Positions 42,704 to 45,123 of a stretch of DNA of 45,123 nt are shown piece after piece. The position numbers were made by a program, and so were the translations under genes. A model generated the notes under the pieces. It searched no databases. It saw nothing but the letters and a program-made list of their open reading frames with translations, and was not told the origin of the DNA. Source of the DNA: Candidatus Binatia bacterium (lineage in GTDB: Bacteria; Desulfobacterota; Binatia; UBA9968; JAJDTQ01); NCBI GenBank assembly GCA_022824205.1, contig JAJEAI010000164.1:1-45123 (forward strand), written 5' to 3'. The first letter of the stretch is position 1. Every line of letters begins with the position of its first letter.

Positions 42704-43903
42704 ATGGCGAGGCTGGACAACGGAACGATTTCCAGGCGGACGGTCGAAGCGCTCCCGGCGGGAGACCGGGAGGCGGTGTTCTGGGACCGGGAGCTATCGG
42801 GCTTCGGGGTGAGGGTCTATCCTTCGGGGAGCAAGGTGTACCTGGTACAGACGCGGTCGGGAGGGAAGTCGAAGCGCGTGACCATCGGGAGGCACGGGGT
42901 TCTCACCGCGGAGCAAGCGCGGCGCAAGGCGGCGATGCTCATTTCGGGTATCAAGGCCGGGCAGGAGCCGGTCCTGGCCGCATCGCCGCAGGCAAACGGT
43001 CCCACGCTGGCGGAGTTGGGAGAGCGGTACCTGAGGGAGCACGTGGCCGTGCGCTGTAAGCCCACCACGGCCGCGGCCTACCGCCATGCCCTGGAGAGGT
43101 TCCTCTTGCCGGCGTTCGGCTCCCTGCCCCTTGGCGCGATCAACCGCGATCAGGTAGCGTCCCTGCACTACCGGCTCCACGGGACGCCAGCCATGGCGAA
43201 CCAGGTAGTGGAAACCCTTTCGCGGCTGTTCACCATGGCGGAGGCCTGGGAGGTGGCGCCGGAGGGAGGAAACCCCTGCCGGTTCGTGAAGAAGTACGAG
43301 AAGCGAAGCTGCGAGCGGTTTCTGTCGGAGCAGGAGTTTCGCCGATTGGGAAAAGTGCTGAGCGAACTCGAAGCCGAGGGCAGGATATCGGCGAGCGGGG
43401 TGACGGCATTGCGGCTGCTGATGCTGACCGGGTGCAGGCGCAACGAGGTACTGACGCTCCGGTGGGAAGACGTGGACCTAGAGGCGGGAGAGCTGAGGCT
43501 CCGGGACGCCAAGACGGGAGCACGATGGGTGGCGCTGTCGCCGGCGGCAAGAAGTGTGCTGGCCACCATCCCCCGGCTTCCGGACAACCCCTGGGTGATT
43601 GCGGGGGGCCGACCGGGCCGGCGTCTGGCCAACCTGAACGCCCTGTGGGTGGTGGTTCGCAGGAGGGCCGGGCTTGAAGACGTGCGTATCCACGACCTGC
43701 GGCACAGCTTCGCCTCAAGGGCGCTGGCCCTTGGCGAAGGCTTGGCCATGATCGGGAAGCTGCTCGGGCACCGGCAGGTTCAGACGACGGCCCGCTATGC
43801 CCACCTTGCGAGGGAGTCCGTGAAGACGTCGGCGGCCAGGATCGCCGAGAGCATCGCGGCCGATATGGAGCAACAATCTACCGCTTCTGTCGCATCACGA
43901 TAG
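42704..43903 (+). CDS. Tyrosine recombinase/integrase (second of tandem pair)
   Basis: A 399-residue paralogue of the preceding integrase with the same architecture and roughly half of its residues identical by eye. Catalytic residues are R245 (LTGCRRNE), H330 and R333 (IHDLRHS), H356 (LLGHRQVQ) and Y365 (TTARYAHL), so it looks fully active. AAAGGGAGACGG precedes the ATG at 42704. The two genes most likely form one transcript. Paired recombinases of this kind can work as a heteromeric complex or as a duplicated integrase serving different sites. Confidence 0.92.
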   Translation: MARLDNGTISRRTVEALPAGDREAVFWDRELSGFGVRVYPSGSKVYLVQTRSGGKSKRVTIGRHGVLTAEQARRKAAMLISGIKAGQEPVLAASPQANGPTLAELGERYLREHVAVRCKPTTAAAYRHALERFLLPAFGSLPLGAINRDQVASLHYRLHGTPAMANQVVETLSRLFTMAEAWEVAPEGGNPCRFVKKYEKRSCERFLSEQEFRRLGKVLSELEAEGRISASGVTALRLLMLTGCRRNEVLTLRWEDVDLEAGELRLRDAKTGARWVALSPAARSVLATIPRLPDNPWVIAGGRPGRRLANLNALWVVVRRRAGLEDVRIHDLRHSFASRALALGEGLAMIGKLLGHRQVQTTARYAHLARESVKTSAARIAESIAADMEQQSTASVASR

Positions 43904-44081
43904 GGTAGTCACGGGGTAAGGGTAAAGGGCCGAACGGAGATGGGAGAGAGCAAGCGCCTTTAGAGACCATGGCGGTATCCGCTGGGCTCGAGAATCTACA
44001 GGCCCCACCCCCCCAACCAAAACGACGGCCGCATTGGTGAAGAGTTGTTCTTGAGTCGTCTCCGGCGTCACTTTAAAGACG

Positions 44082-44999
44082 TCAGTTTGCGTACACGCCG
44101 CTACGTTTTGCACTTTCGTTAAAGATAATTGACGGCTTGTCTACGCCGCCGACCGGCATAAGGACTCCCCACGGATACGCTGGGCTTTGACCACGTTCAT
44201 ACTGGTACACGACTATTTCCGGTAAATTTCGTTTGTCGTATCGTCTACCGAACGTGAACACAACGCTGTTCGGAGCAGCCATCACCAAGTGAATCCTCCT
44301 GACACCACGTCCGCTCAGCTTCTTCACGACCTCCAAGAACTGCTGCGCCAGACGGTTCTGTTTCTCAGACGACCAATGCGCGTCCGAGGACATTCCATCC
44401 AAAGTTAGGCGCACAGTTTGGTATGAAAACGTGGTCTCCAAATCTGCGTTTTCAACAGCGTAGGAGAATCCGAGAGCCACGACAACCTCACGAACATCGT
44501 TCACCTTCTCAAAACCAGAAAGATCAAATGTCCCGTGGTCGTCCTCATTGTCAAGCAGCCGCCACGCTTCCCTGGTTCTATCCCAATCGTATGTCTCGAT
44601 ACGTCCTTCATCATCGAGATAGACGCCGGTCAAGAACGTATAAGGAACCGACGTCAAGCCTCCGTAGACGGTGGTGAGATCTCTCCTATCGATGGTCTTT
44701 CGGTGTTGGGCGATATAACGTTGATTTGCTTCGATTTCCAATATCGCTCGCTCAGGTTCAATCACCCTACCATCCGTTCTATTCCTGAGATCCAACAAAA
44801 GAGAAATGCGCTGACCGGGAATTGAGCTCGGGATTGCGTCAATCAGCGACGCCCCGTCGTCGTCCCGCAAACCTCTACCCTCCACAACAATGACGCGCTT
44901 ACGCGTGTTGGATCGGTATTCCACGAATAGCCGCCAGCCAACGATGCCCAGTGCGACTAGAATCAGAATGCTGCATATCAACACACTGCTGTCCCACAA
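44082..44999 (-). CDS. Membrane-anchored SAVED-domain protein, CBASS effector-like
   Basis: About 305 residues. An N-terminal membrane helix (VLICSILILVALGIVGWRLF) is followed by a short cytosolic segment and then a SAVED domain: VYGGLTSVPYTFLTGVYLDD, a DWDRTREAWRLLD strand region, ALGFSYAVENADLET, and the conserved HLVMAAPNSVVFTFGRRYDK, PEIVVYQYERG. SAVED domains bind cyclic oligonucleotides made by CD-NTases in CBASS; TM-SAVED forms are thought to disrupt the membrane. The apparent start is a TTG at 44999 without a ribosome site, and the in-frame region before it is closed by a stop near 45036, so the original 5' end may have been removed by the adjacent insertion sequence. No cyclase is in view. 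Confidence 0.72.
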   Translation of the reverse strand: MWDSSVLICSILILVALGIVGWRLFVEYRSNTRKRVIVVEGRGLRDDDGASLIDAIPSSIPGQRISLLLDLRNRTDGRVIEPERAILEIEANQRYIAQHRKTIDRRDLTTVYGGLTSVPYTFLTGVYLDDEGRIETYDWDRTREAWRLLDNEDDHGTFDLSGFEKVNDVREVVVALGFSYAVENADLETTFSYQTVRLTLDGMSSDAHWSSEKQNRLAQQFLEVVKKLSGRGVRRIHLVMAAPNSVVFTFGRRYDKRNLPEIVVYQYERGQSPAYPWGVLMPVGGVDKPSIIFNESAKRSGVYAN

Positions 45000-45015
45000 G
45001 AAATACGAATGAGGA

Positions 45016-45083
45016 GGACCTGAAGAGCTCCGTCATGCTATGATGGCAATTGCAAAACCCATCGTAGGAGGAGGTTCAGGTCC
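45016..45083. mobile_element. Left end of an insertion sequence (inverted repeat region)
   Basis: GGACCTGAA (45016-45024) and TTCAGGTCC (45075-45083) are a perfect inverted pair around TCATGCTATGA, just before a transposase-like start codon. This looks like the terminal or regulatory region of an IS inserted next to the SAVED gene. The exact IS end cannot be fixed because the right end is outside the window. Confidence 0.45.
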
Positions 45084-45123
45084 ATGGCGTACAATCATAC
45101 CGTAATGGGGCAAATACTCAAGC
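45084..45123 (+). CDS. Transposase, IS4-like, N-terminus only
   Basis: The frame MAYNHTVMGQILK is cut by the window end. It is preceded by GTAGGAGGAGG at good spacing. The N-terminal pattern (NHTV-x-x-Q-I/L-L-K) is like that of IS4-type transposases with a DUF4372 N-terminus. Only 13 residues are visible, so the family is a guess. Confidence 0.4.
   Translation, partial: MAYNHTVMGQILK

Noticed and set aside
43904..44081. tRNA or attachment site next to the second integrase
   Set aside because: No cloverleaf or convincing direct repeat was found; only a 9-base match (AGAGACCAT) with 41311-41319, which is too short.

Overview
The window is high-GC bacterial DNA, roughly 65 % GC by eye over most of its length. 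Genes are closely packed on both strands, many starts have clear GGAGG-type ribosome sites, and there are many short palindromic intergenic repeats. Gene content (Fe3+-type ABC import, molybdenum hydroxylase, fused 2-oxoacid:ferredoxin oxidoreductase, EttA, HemW, MoaA, several toxin-antitoxin pairs) suggests an uncultured, metabolically versatile Proteobacteria-like or Tectomicrobia-like organism. That assignment is inference; there is no rRNA or other phylogenetic marker here. No tRNA, rRNA or CRISPR array was seen.

Layout. 0.2-3.2 kb: a periplasmic binding protein and a fused double permease of an Fe3+-type ABC importer, with no ATPase in view. 3.3-3.9 kb: a VapBC-type pair. 4.0-9.9 kb: catabolic genes (LLM flavin monooxygenase, gentisate-dioxygenase-like bicupin, DHDPS/hydratase-aldolase, M29/NicX-like enzyme, amidohydrolase-2 protein) from families common in aromatic and N-heteroaromatic degradation. 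10.1-14.5 kb: a methyltransferase, EttA and a GMC oxidoreductase. 14.8-15.8 kb: an MqsA-like antitoxin with an unfamiliar upstream partner. 16.0-20.7 kb: a three-subunit molybdenum hydroxylase (FAD, 2Fe-2S, Mo subunits) followed by a crotonase-fold gene. 22.4-25.9 kb: MoaA, an ornithine-cyclodeaminase-family protein and a MoCF-domain protein, which could supply molybdopterin cofactor. 26.0-27.3 kb: a leftward metallophosphoesterase, a small Cys-rich protein, an antitoxin and a truncated RelE/ParE toxin. 27.3-31.1 kb: ferredoxin-dependent 2-oxoacid oxidoreductase beta and alpha subunits and a four-CBS protein. 31.3-35.0 kb: an M48 Ste24-like protease, a second ornithine-cyclodeaminase paralogue and HemW with a pentapeptide-repeat N-terminus.

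35.0-45.1 kb is different: lower and variable GC, accessory functions and mobility genes. It reads as a defence island. It holds a HEPN protein with an unknown partner behind a near-consensus sigma70 promoter, a truncated antitoxin, an AbiV-like protein, a large single-chain restriction-modification protein of type ISP/IIG style whose last ~115 codons are split off by a one-base slip in a G run, an orphan PIN toxin, two tandem paralogous tyrosine recombinases, and a membrane-anchored SAVED-domain protein of CBASS effector type. An insertion sequence starts directly upstream of the SAVED gene, at the place where its cyclase would be expected.

Three ~100-bp palindromic doublets (10.93, 22.09 and 24.75 kb) plus single halves form a REPIN-like dispersed repeat family. 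The strongest candidates for something new are the TM-SAVED/IS junction, the HEPN operon, the frameshifted RM protein and the HemW pentapeptide extension.
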